In this document: positions 1 to 11,635 of the stretch, in pieces
How the letters are laid out: each line of letters begins with the position of its first letter
Numbering within the stretch: the stretch's first letter is position 1
Source: Falciphora oryzae
Taxonomy: Eukaryota > Ascomycota > Sordariomycetes > Magnaporthales > Magnaporthaceae
Reading direction: 5' to 3'
DNA: 64,000 nucleotides
Assembly: GCA_000733355.1 (NCBI GenBank)
Contig: JNVV01000048.1
Location: 154,475-218,474 of the forward strand
Position numbers and translations under genes: made by a program
Notes under the pieces: model-generated
The model's input: the letters and a program-made list of their open reading frames with translations, nothing else
Databases searched by the model: none
What the model was told of the DNA's origin: nothing

Positions 1-2018
1 GTAGAGGCTGGGGATCGGAGCTTGTCAGGATGCCCTCCAACCTGTCTTGAAGAAAAATGGTTTCTCCAAACAAGATGCATACCCAGGCATGGACACCTCA
101 CTATATGCACCGTCGATTATGCCGCCGCTGATCTTTCGGGAGAGAAGCGCCTTAGCTTCTACACCAATGTCAGAATTAGTAGGGTGCCTGACGGCTGCGC
201 GCTCCCCGGCATGTGGTCGGCGTGGGATGGGGGTCGGCCGAGTTATCCGGGGCCGGCCACCTCGGGGGCGAGCAGTAAAAGAAACGTGCCACGGGACCAA
301 GGGGGAAAACATCGATACAATTTTTGACTTTTGTTCACCAGCACCTAGTCATCGGCCAAGGCGTCGGCGACGTCGACAGAAGCCCATGATGATAGTAGCC
401 GCGCGTACGGCATCGACCGCGACGACGACGCCTGTGGCACGGGGTCTACTCCATAGAGAGCAACCCAGCGGCCCTGAGCGAAGCGGTGCTTTACTCGACA
501 AGGTTCGTTCTCGACGACGGTTCGCGGTCACGACGACTATATGCGTCACGGTGACGACGACGTTGATGATGCAGGGCAACAGGACGAACGGAAAGTGACG
601 GGGGACGTACGTCTTGGCTATATATGTTTATTCTTTGATGGGATCAAAGCCTCTGTGTCAGGACAACGATAGTTTTGAGCAGACCAACCTGAAGTTGATT
701 GTGATGGCCCCTGTCCGCGCTGGGGAGCCCGGTCGAAGGCGGCTAATATGGGCGCCGTGGCGTTTCCGAGTCCCGGGGCTCGTACAGTGCCGCGAACGCA
801 CGCGCCTGTCCGCTGGGGATTCTGGAGGTCCTGCAGCTCGTCGGGGATTGCGAGCCCGCTCGTGTGCAAGATTGGGACCGGCAGCGGCTGCCCGCACGGC
901 AGGGGTGGTCGAGGCCGAGGCCTAGCTCCCGGCGCTGCAGCGTCGGGTTGCATCCACTGAAATTTCCTTTTGGATCCTTTCTGTTCCGTTGCGTGCTTTT
1001 TCTTCGAGATCAGACTCTATGCACTAGGCACGGCGGCAGCTCTCGGGGCTCTTCCTCCGCAAAGCTTCTGGAGCGAGATCGGTTGACAGGCGGGAGGGAA
1101 GGGGGCTCCAGACCGGCCAGGCTGCTCCAAAACTCGTCAGCTGTTATTGACGGGCGGGCATCGAATTGGTCAGCTGGAAGCGCGAGTTGAGAGTCTCAGC
1201 TGTTTGGGGCTTGGCACAGTAAATCTATACCAACATCCGGACATGGATGATACTGTATATGCACGCAGGCGAGGCTTGCGTGATCGCTTGGCTACCAAAG
1301 ATCCATCAATAAATGAACCAAGATCCCATCATCTCAAGCACGGGCTCTCCCTCACCGCAGCAATATGTTTCGCAAGCACGGTTGCCCGCCAGGATCCCGC
1401 TCCAACAGCCACAGTTCGTCCGAGCACTGTGCGCCTGTTGTACCGGGCCCCCGGTTGGTAGTATCGCACCAGACAGCGAACTGCTGCTTGACTTTGACAA
1501 GCAACCTGGCCCCGTCAGCTTTTGAAATAGCCCAGGCCAGCTGGCTGACACGCACGCACGCACGCACGCACGCATTCCTCCAAGAAAGGGCGGACGCAAG
1601 GGAAATCGAGCGGATGCAATTGGCCAATCCAGCAGGGGCAGAAAAAAAAAATTGAGAGAGCAGAGGAAGGCGGGGGAGGAGCGTGATATCTGGGACCCCA
1701 GCTCAGCCCAGACGCAGGCTGCGGGAGACGGGCAGCAGCATCATCAAGCACGCGCTGCAGTTGTGCGCATCATCATTCCTGCCGGACACCTAGCCGGTCT
1801 GCCAGCCCGGCCAAAGAGGACAGCACCTGGCGCCTTTTCTGCTGCACGCACATGAACGAAGCCGCGTCCGAGCACGCGCCGATCCAGAGCCACAAGCAGA
1901 AGTCTGGTGCTGTGCCGCCAGCAGCCTGACAGCTTGGAGCCGCTAGCACAGAAACCCCCATGCTTCAATGCGCTGCTCGGCCTGATCCGCGCGGAACACG
2001 CGACCAACTGCTGGGACC
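1..2018. other. Upstream intergenic region and 5' leader of the Zn2Cys6 gene
   Basis: I see no convincing gene here. Open frames at 47-598 (+), 349-579 (-) and 618-953 (-) lack recognisable domains, and the first two run through GAC/CGT trinucleotide-rich sequence. A GC-rich island covers about 690-960. A CGCA microsatellite lies at 1551-1574. The last ~170 bases hold upstream ATGs that precede the transcription-factor start (listed separately). The transcription start is not known. Confidence 0.6.
1551..1574. repeat. (CGCA)6 microsatellite
   Basis: Six uninterrupted copies of the tetranucleotide CGCA, about 450 bp upstream of the transcription-factor start codon. It is a simple sequence repeat and likely polymorphic between strains; no function is implied. 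Confidence 0.9.
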
Positions 2019-2028
2019 ATGGCCATGA
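1852..2028 (+). promoter_or_regulatory. Upstream ORFs in the transcription-factor leader
   Basis: Three ATGs precede the main start at 2019. 1852-1929 is a 25-codon uORF. 1960-2028 is a 22-codon uORF that overlaps the main ATG out of frame. 1968-1985 is a 5-codon uORF. The main start has a strong context (ACCATGG). If the mRNA starts upstream of 1852, ribosomes must scan past or reinitiate after these uORFs, which would lower translation of the regulator. The transcription start is unknown, so this is conditional. Confidence 0.5.
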
Positions 2029-4894
2029 CGCCGCCAACCACGGACGGCTCCAGCGCCGCCGCAACAGCCCCCAGCGGCAAGCCCGCCTTCGCGCCCGAGA
2101 GGAAGGATCCCGTCGTCGGCCCGTCGGGCTCCGGCGCCGGCCCGCCCGGCGTCATGGTCTTCGACGGCTTCCAGCAGCGCAGCGTCAAGCGCCCGCGCCC
2201 CGTCAAGTCGTGTCTGCTCTGCCGCTCCAAGAAGCTGCGCTGCGACCGCCTGACTCCGTGCTCCCAGTGCCAGAAGAGCCACCGCGTCTGCCGCTACGCC
2301 AACGACCAGGGGCCCGGCAATGCCTCCGACTCGGGCTCCGACGGCGAGACTGCATCTCCCTCGGCCACCGGCGGCGACCGCGGCGCCCCCGCGCACAAAC
2401 GTGTCGCCCTTGCTGGCGGCCTCAACGCCCGCTCCCCGGCCGCCGTCGCCGCCCCGCCGCCACCAACCCCGCCTCAGCCGCCCGTCGACGCCGCCGTCGA
2501 TGCTTACTATAGGTCGGGATTTGACGACATCGCCGCTCGGTTGGACCGGCTTGAAAGGCTCATCATGGCGTCTAGGGCGGGCGAGGGTGCGTCCTCGGCT
2601 CCGGCGCAGGGGCCGCCACCTCCTCCCCACTCGGGCGCCGCCGCCGCCAGCCATAGCGCATCTCCGTTATACATCCATGACGCTGCGCCAGCCGTCGGGG
2701 GAGGCGCGCCGGGCAGCAGAATCGCTGCTCTCACCGCTATTGCGACTCGTTCCGTGACGTCGCCGGTGACGGTGCGCGGCCTTACCATAAAGGGCGGTCG
2801 GAGCCTGAGAACGCGCTTCTTTGGGCAGAACAGCACACGGGTGCTGCTCAACCTTTTCGACGAGGCCAAAGACTTCATGTACAACAAGGCCAAGCGCGAA
2901 AGCGCCCACGAGCTTTTCGTACACCTACAAAAGATCTACACGGTGCTACAGGAGGACCAACATCGCGTGCTCGCGCCCATCACCGTCTTTGTCGACAGCG
3001 TGCTGCCCGTGCTTAAGCGCATGGCAGACATTTTGCCCAAGCAGAAGTCGGTATGCGACCGCCTGCTCGAGGCTTATATCGGCACCTCGGAGGGCCTTTA
3101 CCGCGTCGTGCATGTGCCCACCCTTCGGGCCGAATACCAGGCCTACTGGGACGGCCAGCGCTGCTCCGACGGCTTCCTGCCGCAGCTGCTCTGCATGCTA
3201 TCCATCGGCTCCCGCTTCGAGACAGAGTCACGCGGGCTGGGCCACGACCGGTCAGAGGGCGTGCACGCGCCGACGGCCTGCGCCCTCGTGCGTGCATGGC
3301 TTGACGGCCTGCGCGGCAAGCAGCTCGTCGACGTGGGCACGTTGCTGGCCGAGGTGCTGCTGCTGCACGCCCAGCGCATGATCACACCTCGCTACCAGGA
3401 TTCGTGGACGCAGCTGGGCGTCATCGTCCGCATGGCCATGACCATGGGCCTGCATCGCGACCCGTCCGAGTTCCCCCAGATCAGCCCCTTTGCGGCCGAG
3501 TGCCGGCGCAAGCTGTGGTACACCATTATGGACATGGACCTGCACTTGTCGCTGGGCTGCAACCTGCCCTGCGCCGTGCGCGATGGCGAGTACACGTGCC
3601 AGCCGCCCCTGAACCTGGACGACGAGGACCTGCGGCCCGACGGCGGGCCCCTGCCGCCGGCAAAACCTATCGAGGTGCGCACCGACGGTCAGCTACAAGC
3701 ATGGGCGGCTAGCACGCTGCCAATCCGCATGCGAGCGGCCGCGCTGGTCAGCCGGCTGGACTCGATCCGCGACTACGGCGAGGTGCTGGAGGTGGGCTCG
3801 CGCCTCGAGCGCCTGCTCGAGGAGGTCAATCTTCTCTTCCCGCGCGGCCAGGGGCTGGATCCGAGCTGGAAGTTCAAGGAGTGGCGCATGCGCGCGCTGC
3901 TCGACATGCACATCCGCCGGCCGCTGCTCGCCCTGTATCGGCCCTTCGCCCTCAGCACCCCAGACTGCCCGCCCCAGATCGCGTCGACCTACTTCCGCTC
4001 TTCCATGGTGCTGCTCACCTACATGGACGAGCTCGACGCGCGGACGCCCGGGTTTGCCGACGTCAACCACATGTATCATGTCATTCTGAAGCACGACATC
4101 ATACAGGCCGCCTTTAGCGTGTGCTACTATATCAAGAACGCGCAGGAGGCGGCGGCGGCGGCGGCCAGCAACAACGGCGGGACTAACAACCCTAGCCATA
4201 ATGGCAGCGGAAACACTAATTACAACGGCAATACTAGCAACGCTAGCTCAAGCATAATAAACACGACCAGCGGCGACAACAACGCTGCTGAAGCCAGCAG
4301 CAGCAGCAGCAACATCGCCTTTGATGCCAACGGCCGACCACTGTGGTCGCCCGAGAGGATGATGCGGGTGGTGGAGAAGACGCTAGAGGATCTGATCCAG
4401 CTCATCAGGGACTCGACGTCGGACCTCAAGGACATCGTGGCGCTCTCCATCGTCATCAAGTCGGTGCAGCCGGGCGGCTCGCCGGAGCAGCGGCTCGAGC
4501 GCATCAGGGTCGGCATCTCGCGCATCCTGGACGCGTGCCTCAAGTCGCTCAAGACGACGCCCGAGGGGCTCGGCGTGACGACGGGCTGCACTGTCCCCTC
4601 GACGACGGCGGGGGCGGTGCCATCGTCCATGTTCACCACCACGGGCAAATCCCCCGTATCGGTGGTGGCCGCTGGTGTCGACAGGTCTGGGCCGCACCCC
4701 GATCAGCCCCAGCCGTTCTTACGCGCGAACCCGGGCTTCCCCGTCGGCGCCAACCAAATGTCCACGATAGGGGTACGTGCAGCTCTCCGACTTTATCGTC
4801 TGCTTCTCCTCTAACATATTTGTGGTTGCAGTTTCCCGATGATTTCCCCTTGTGGGACGCCAACTTCTGGGGCCAGAACCAGCCCGAGGCGTGA
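2019..4894 (+). CDS. Zn2Cys6 fungal-specific transcription factor
   Basis: A predicted nuclear DNA-binding regulator of 938 aa. Exons are 2019-4772 and 4832-4894. The 59-bp intron has a GTACGT donor, a CTAAC branch site and a TTGCAG acceptor, and the second exon adds 20 residues. The binuclear zinc cluster has Cys at 65, 68, 75, 81, 84 and 91 (CX2CX6CX5CX2CX6C) behind a basic stretch. A short leucine-rich linker (RLDRLERLI) follows and could dimerise. The fungal_trans middle-homology region runs from about residue 350 to 690. An Asn/Ser/Ala tract at roughly 710-767 sits inside the C-terminal half. The ACCATGG context supports the chosen start. The family usually binds CGG-triplet sites. I cannot name an orthologue or target pathway from the sequence. 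Confidence 0.93.
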
Positions 4895-5758
4895 GGAGCG
4901 AGATGGCCCAGCGCTGTCGATCGAATGACTTTCTTGTGTAGTATTGACAAACATGACAGCTCCGGCGTCGGCGACACGTAATCCATGCCACCGGAAGGCT
5001 GCTTTGGTTGAGCAGGACGTGCACGCATATGCATAATCTAGATGGCGTGCAATCCCACCCGAGGGCACTGTCGGGTGATAATTTACTCCGCCTTTACCTC
5101 TCTGATACATCGTCTTGGATTCCATGATTTTTATCCGATCCCTGTTTCCTTGTCTTTATATACCCAATCGTTGCAGCATTTCTGCTGGCTCTGGATACCG
5201 GATAATACAAGGAGTATATAAACTTTCTCCCGTCTATTTCTCTGTTTTTTTTTTTTTTTTTTTGTCGTTGTTCAACCAACCAACTCACAACATTCTGGAA
5301 AAAGGAGGTGGTGGGTGGGTATGGACGGATTGAGATAGAAATGGGGCTGGAAAGGGCAGTGCCTCGGCATCTTTTGCTAGCGCAACGGGTTCCCCGCACC
5401 AACCCCCGGGCTTGGGGAAGACGGGGAAAAAGGAAGCCAATTAATTGTCGCCGGAAAAGCCGGGAGCCAAATGATGAAATGGATGGATCTCTGACATCCG
5501 AAGCCAAGCCGTACACGGCGGGCTCGTTTCTGGATTGGGATGGGGATCGACGCTCGGTCTTGCTATCTTATATAGATGACGTCCGAGTCCTGTTCTTCTC
5601 TTTGGGAACACAGCTCGACGCAGCCAACCTTGACACCAAACGACCGAGTTGTCTTGAGCTCATTTATCCAGAGGCCGAATTTGACCCACGTCGCGTCAGT
5701 CGCGTACAGAGAACACCTCACCCTCAATCAGTGCAGCCGCAGAAGCAAAGACGCAACC
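4895..5758. other. Intergenic region between the transcription factor and SCP-x
   Basis: No gene is seen. It holds the 3' end of the regulator, a T19 run at 5245-5263, and the promoter of the thiolase gene. A TATA-like TATATAG begins at 5569, next to the palindrome TGACGTC (5577-5583, CRE/bZIP type). A CCTCGG hexamer lies at 5362-5367. Confidence 0.6.
5362..5583 (+). promoter_or_regulatory. Candidate promoter motifs of the SCP-x gene
   Basis: CCTCGG at 5362-5367 matches the core bound by the FarA/FarB fatty-acid regulators of filamentous fungi, which control beta-oxidation genes. TATATAG at 5569-5575 and TGACGTC at 5577-5583 lie about 180 bp before the ATG. A single hexamer can occur by chance, so the Far assignment rests mainly on the identity of the gene downstream. 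Confidence 0.3.
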
Positions 5759-7310
5759 ATGGCGCCCAAAGAGAAGCAGCCGGTCTACGTGCTGTAGGTG
5801 ACACTTCTCTATCGAAGTGTCCTTGCCGCATTGATTTACGATGGCATGAGTGAGCAGAACACTAACACAAGGGCTGTTCTCAGCGGCGTGGGCATGACCA
5901 AGTTCATAAAGCCACGCGGCAAGGTCGACTACACGGAGCTCGGGTTCGAGGCCGGCGTCAAGGCCATGCTGGATGCCGTCAGCCAACGCTTCCTAATCTC
6001 ACCTCTTTGCCAGGCGCTGACTTTCTTTTGTTCGCCAGCACATCAACTACGACGACGTCGACCAGGGCATCGCGTGCTACTGCTACGGCGACTCGACGTG
6101 CGGGCAGCGCGTCTTCTACCAGTTCGGCATGACGCAGATCCCCATCGTCAACGTCAACAACAACTGCTCGACGGGCTCGACGGGCCTGGCCATGGCGCGG
6201 CAGCTGCTGGCCTGCGGGGCCGCCGACTGCATCCTGGTGGTCGGGTTCGAGAAGATGATGCCGGGCAGCCTGCAGACCTTCTTCCAGGACCGCGAGAACC
6301 CGACCGGCACGTCGGGCCTCATGATGGCGCAGACGAGGGGGTACGACCCCAAGGCGCCCGGGGCGGCCCAGATGTTCGGCAACGCGGGGAGGGAGTACAT
6401 GGAGAGGCACGGGGCCACGCTCGAGGACTTTGCCGAGATCGCGCGCGTCAACCACGAGCACTCGCGGCGCAACCCGTACTCGCAGTTCAAGGACGTCTAC
6501 TCGCTCGACCAGATCGTGAAGTCGCCCATGGTGTTCGAGCCCCTGACCAAGCTGCAGTGCTGCCCGACGTCGGACGGCGGCGCGGCCGCGGTGCTGGTCA
6601 GCAAGGGCTTCCTGGATGCGCGCCCGCATCTCAAGCAAAACGCGGTCGATATTGCGGGTCAGCGGCTCGCGACGGACGCGCCGTCGCTGTTTTCAAAGTC
6701 GTCCATCGACCTGATGGGCTACGAGATGTCCGAGGTGGCGGCGCGGTCGGCGCTGGCCGAGGCGGGCATCAAGGCGACCGACTGCCAGGTCTGCGAGCTG
6801 CACGACTGCTTCTCGGCCAACGAGATGATCACGCTCGACGCGCTGGGCCTGACTGCCGGGAGGGGGAAGGCGCACGAGCTGGTCCGCTCCGGGGGCATCA
6901 CGTACCCCGGCGGGCCGGGGCGCACGGTCGTCAACCCCTCGGGCGGGCTCATCTCAAAGGGCCACCCGCTGGGCGCGACGGGGATCGCGCAGTGCGCCGA
7001 GCTGGTCTGGCACCTGCGCGGCTGGGCGACCAACCGGGCGGTGCAGGGGGCGCCGACGCGGCACGCGCTGCAGCACAACCTGGGGCTGGGCGGGGCGGCC
7101 GTCGTGACGGTGTACAGGCGGGCGGACGGGAAAGATGCGCCCAGGGACCTGACGGACGAGGAGGTGGGGAGGGTCAACGGGCTGGGGTACAACCCGGCGG
7201 TCGAGGCCAGGGGCTTCACGGCGGAGCAGGCGGCGTCGGTGCGGAGCAGGGACCGGAGCAGCGACTGGGCGCTGCAGGACACGCTGAAGAAGGTCGAGGC
7301 CAGGTTTTGA
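5759..7310 (+). CDS. Peroxisomal thiolase, SCP-x type (no SCP2 domain)
   Basis: A thiolase-superfamily enzyme of 466 aa, related to the thiolase half of sterol carrier protein X, which cleaves 3-ketoacyl-CoA in peroxisomal oxidation. Exons are 5759-5793, 5884-5977 and 6039-7310. The second intron uses a less common GTCAGC donor. The nucleophile Cys is about residue 86 (NNNCSTGSTG). The HDCF motif lies at about 298-301, and the catalytic His is in GHPLGATG at about 352. The reading VYVL|GVGMTKF across intron 1 and LDA|HINYDD across intron 2 restores the family sequence. No SCP2 lipid-transfer domain follows. The protein ends in ARF, which is not a canonical PTS1, and I see no PTS2 at the N-terminus, so peroxisomal location is inferred from family only. 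Confidence 0.93.
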
Positions 7311-9415
7311 GGGGTGGTGTTGTTTTTCCTTGGGTGTGACGTAGAATATTTGTGGCGGTTGTTGAATGTTTCGATCCACGCTGTCAGGCAGCTTCCAAGG
7401 TCACGCTCGCAAGCCGGCGGAGATTCCGGCTCGTGTTTTTTTTTTTTTTTTCTTGTTCTAGGTTCTCTTTTATGAATGACGCCTTTTGCCTTATGCAAAT
7501 GCCGTGCGGGCCCAGGACGGACCGGTTTTGAGACCTTGACAGGTGCTTCTTCAACAAGCACCTGCTGGCTTGTTCGATCCAGCATCGATCCCAGCCGAGG
7601 CCCCACTGAATGCACGCTCTGCCAGCGCATCGCAGCGGGGCAGCAGCCATCGTGCGCCCTTGCCAAGCGCCCCAGCAGCTTAACAGAAGCCCCCCGTCAC
7701 AGCCCGTTCCACGAGATTTCGGTCGCGGGCGATCAGACACGACGGCCAAGCATGCAAGCCTGATCCCGGCGCGCGTCGCAAAACAACGCCTGTTAATTCA
7801 TGCGATCGGCTTGCTCTTCTCTTTTTTTCCTTCTACTTTTTTTGTCCCGCCGTCAATGGTGAACCCCGGCAAGAGTCGGTAGCGTCAGTCCCACCTTCTC
7901 AAACGCCGAACCGAGCGCCGCCTTTCTTTCTTTTGTCTTCTTTTGGAACCTTTCTTCTTTTTTTGTTTTTTTCTCAGAGGTTAAAAAAAAAAAAAAAAAA
8001 GGGCGCCCTGTGCGATAAAGGCAGACAAAGACGGTCTGGGAACGCCCCTCTTTGGGGCAAGAAAACGAAGATCAAGAAACACGAAAAAAGTATGTTATTT
8101 TAATCAAATTGCCATGTTTCCCGCCGTCAACTTTCAGCGTCTGCAACCACGCGCCCAGACGGTTAAAAAGTCTTGGGGCTTCCATTGTTCACCTTCTAGA
8201 CGGCACGCAGACAAGCCGAGGTTGTTACAGAGTGTACATGCCCGGTACTTTTGCGGCTCAGCACAGCCCGCGGGATGGAGCATGCCCACCATCATGTCCG
8301 CATTGCGTGCTGCCCGCTTCCCTCTGCCCTCCCCCCATATTTTCGGACTTTTTGCCGAAAGCACGCCCGCCCCTTTAATTCTCCTTGATCGCCCGCCCAA
8401 AGGCGTTGCCTGAGCGCCGGCCAAATCAGCCTGTTGGCAGCCCCGAGCCCGACAAGACGGCGCGCCGTTTGATGGCCTGCCCGTTTTGCCCGCGTCCGTG
8501 TTACTGGGCGTGTGCGTCAGTTATCAACCTTGCCTTTGGGTTTAGTAGCGCGTTTTGGCCCGTGGTATTTTTAAACCCCCTTCAACCGCCTGGCTCGCCT
8601 TAGCTCCCGCCCTGCGAGCCCCAGTCGGGGCCTCATCGATCCCCAGACTGACCATCATCCACTCCCAAGGCGACAAAAGCCCACCCCTTTTCCCTTGCCT
8701 ATTTCCCCCCTCGGCCTTTGTCGCCCTTCACCCCCCAGTCAATCGTGCTCCTACGATTGGGCACCCAGGTCACAAGAGCCACCCACGCCCCTGCGCTGGC
8801 AGAGCACGGCCTGTTTTCCGCGCCCTACCCTTGCTCCTCCAACAGCCGCCCTCTCGGGCTTTCCGATGCCATGGGTTGCTGGATCATGCCAGTGCCGTTC
8901 CCACTTTCTTCAGCCAAAAATCCCCGGGGACCAAAGATTGGCCCTACGGGAGACCCTCGCGCCCGTCCATCTCATCCACAAGGGCCCCGTGTCCCCTCCT
9001 CCCTGCGTCCACCCCACAGCGTCGACGTGTGAGATCTGGCTGCTGCCCCTCATATAGCGGCTTTGACGATGCTATATCACAAAGCGTGGCTGTCCAAGAC
9101 GCCCCTTGCTGCCCTTCTCTTTCATCCTTATTCCCTGCCAAGTCCAGCATTAAGATCGGATCTCCCCTTTACTTCCTTCTTTCGTGTGACTTGCTTTTAC
9201 CCCTCGTGCCAACCCACATCGCAAATGATACTTCTACCGTGCGCCCTCACACACGCCCACCAAGTTTCTTGACCTCTGGCAAAAGCCTGGTTTGATGGGG
9301 TGCCGCGTGATGTGATGAATGCCAGCGAAACATAAGCCTTCCCACTTGCTCGTACAGCCCAACCCTCGCCGGGTCAGCTTGTCGTAGCGCCAGCCCAAAA
9401 GAAAATCACCTCACC
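7311..9415. other. Long intergenic/leader region upstream of the Pth11-like gene
   Basis: No gene is seen. It contains a T16 run (7436-7451) and an A18 run (7983-8000). A CT-rich leader from about 8550 to 9400 is typical of fungal promoters. A long open frame at 8555-9295 starts at a non-ATG codon and is Pro/Ser/Arg-rich with no domain; I treat it as a by-product of the pyrimidine-rich composition. Confidence 0.6.
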
Positions 9416-10944
9416 ATGGCCGCCGTTCAGGACTTGACAAGAGGGCCGGTCCTTCTCGGGGTCTCCATCACCACGGCCTTCATCGCCCTCTCGTCGACAG
9501 CCCTGAGATTCGTCGTCCGCGCAACACCGAGCGAAGACATAGGATCCGACGACTATGTTATTGGCGTGGCTACTGTGAGTTTTTGGCCCCTTGCCTTGGT
9601 ATGACAGACGAATCGACTCGCAGAATCATGCCCTAACAGCTGGAAAAACAAACAGCTCGTCGGCTTGACCGGAACCGTCTTCAGCGTGCTAGAGAGCACC
9701 GGCATGGCAGAGTCGTCGATGCAGGCGCTCGAGTACGACGTGCTGGGCCAGCCTTGGTTCGTCCTCGGCGCCACCCTGGCCAAGGTCTCCATCTGCCTCT
9801 TCTTCATCCGCATCATGGGCGGTGTCAAGCTGTGGCGCGTCCTGCTCATGGCCCTGGTGTTCATGCTGGTCCTCTTCAACTTCGCCTTCGCCCTCACCTC
9901 GAACCTGCAGTGCCGGCCGCTCGAGAAGCTTTGGAACCTGAACGTCGACGGCGAGTGCTGGGACCCGAGCGTCCAGCTCAACCTGGGCTACTTTCGGGGA
10001 GGTATGTGTCTGGCCCGGGGAGGGGATTTCCATCCATGACGACTGAGCTTACTGACTAATCCTCGTCCGCAGCCTTCTCCGTCTTTTCCTGGCTCTTCAT
10101 GTCGCTGTTCCCAGTCTTGATAGTCCGAGATCTGGAGATCGACCGGACTATGCGGGTGCTGTTCTACGTCCTCTCCTCCTTGAGTCTCGTGTAAGCCAAT
10201 CTCTGATCCGATCTTTTCCCAACACGTGGAAATAATGGCCGAAAGCTGACCTTGGCTGTTTGTTTCCACAGCGCCGGAGTTTTCGCTACGGCCCAAACCT
10301 ACGAATACTCGCAAATCCCCATGCGGTCGGGCGTTTTCACCTTCGCGCACTTCGTCTCGACCCTCCTCGCCATCCTGGAGCAGAACATAGCCATCGTGGC
10401 CGCCAACGTGCTGCCACTGGGCCCCTTATTGTCCCGTATCCGCCCGAACGACCGCGGCCCCGGCAGCCTCTTCTCTAAGCGGTCGAACTCGGGCAGCACC
10501 AGCGCGGGGAGCAGCCGCAGTTACTGGCCCCGGAAGCGCAGCGGGAGCGGCAACACAGACGCGGACGGCCGCCCGGCGCCCGCGGGCCGCTTCACGCAGC
10601 TCAGGGACTCGCCCTCGACCGTCACGCTCGTCATCGAGGGGCCCCAGCGGGAGAGCTACGAGCTCTCGTCGCCGGCGCGGCCCGCCGCCGCCGCCTCCAA
10701 GTCGCTCGGTGGCCTGCTGACCCGGTCCGACAGCCGGCAGAGCAGCAGGAGCGTCAGCGCGGCGGACGCGTGGCCAAAGGGCATCATCAAGACGGTCGAG
10801 GTCCAGGTCGTCGAGGAGGACATTGCCGACATCGAGCGGGCCGACCAGGCGATGTCGGGCCCGGCGTCGGCGGCCGGCGAGTCCGAGGAGAACGAGTGGG
10901 ATCGGGCGATGCGGAATAGCCCGTCGCGGCTCGGCAATCGATGA
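9416..10944 (+). CDS. Pth11-like integral membrane protein (fungal rhodopsin domain)
   Basis: A predicted plasma-membrane protein of 431 aa from the family that includes Magnaporthe Pth11 (seven-helix, receptor-like). Exons are 9416-9574, 9656-10001, 10073-10190 and 10272-10944, with frames joining cleanly at all three introns. Hydrophobic helices fill roughly residues 10-280. A conserved Cys/Trp-containing segment (LQCRPLEKLWN) sits in the extracellular-loop region typical of this family, and the last helices follow VIVRDLEIDR. The C-terminal ~150 residues form a Ser/Gly/Pro-rich hydrophilic tail, probably cytoplasmic. The classical CFEM domain of Pth11 itself is absent. The start is the first ATG (context ACCATGG). 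The ligand is unknown. Confidence 0.88.
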
Positions 10945-11635
10945 GATAAGGGAGATCTCATCCCCTCTCTCCTCTCCTCTGATGACCACTACCGACCCAC
11001 TTTCATGAATTGTTTCTGGCTTCTTTTTCCATCTTTTACAGCGACAACAAGGCGTTCAGCAAGACGGGGCTCGGCGTAGGCAGGACTTTTGCGATGGGCT
11101 GGGCAACTACAACAAAAGCGTCCGTTTTCTTTTATTCCATGTTGGAGCAATCCTGGGACGGCATGACGGCTGGACGGGTATGGGATCACATGGCTTTTTT
11201 ACTTATAATTGTGCTCTGGGGGAGGCATGTTAGCATCTAGCCTTTTTTATTTACTCTCTCCTATTCCTAGTAACTGTTAGACTAATACAAACAGATACCC
11301 CTGTATGATATCACTCTAGGTCAACCCAACTCAGCATGGCACTCTTGCTCCTATTCGCCGAAGCCATACGTTAAAGCAGCACATTGCTCATGTTTTGAGC
11401 ATCGTTTGCCCAATACAGGAGACGAATGAAATATCCACGAAGGGATATAGAAGGCTAGCATGCTATAATGGGCACCGGATTGGACAAATGAAAATAAAAG
11501 AACACATGATGCTGACATCTTGCTCGGCAAAGCCCACAAGACAGGGCCGCATTCTCTCCTTCCTAATACTCTTACAGCAAGCCTACATCCCTGCTCTTCT
11601 CTCCCCGAGCTTTGCAACCCCAAAACTCCCGACTT
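10945..11635. other. Convergent intergenic region
   Basis: This is the 3' side of the Pth11-like gene on the plus strand and of the small minus-strand gene that ends at 11636. It is AT-richer than its surroundings. No coding or RNA feature is seen. Confidence 0.6.

Noticed and set aside
47..598. 183-codon frame at the window start
   Set aside because: Arg/Thr-rich translation of GAC/CGT trinucleotide repeats; no homology or bias to support it.
8555..9295. 246-codon open frame upstream of the Pth11-like gene
   Set aside because: It starts at a GTG rather than ATG, is Pro/Ser/Arg-rich with no domain, and lies in a CT-rich fungal leader that keeps frames open by composition.
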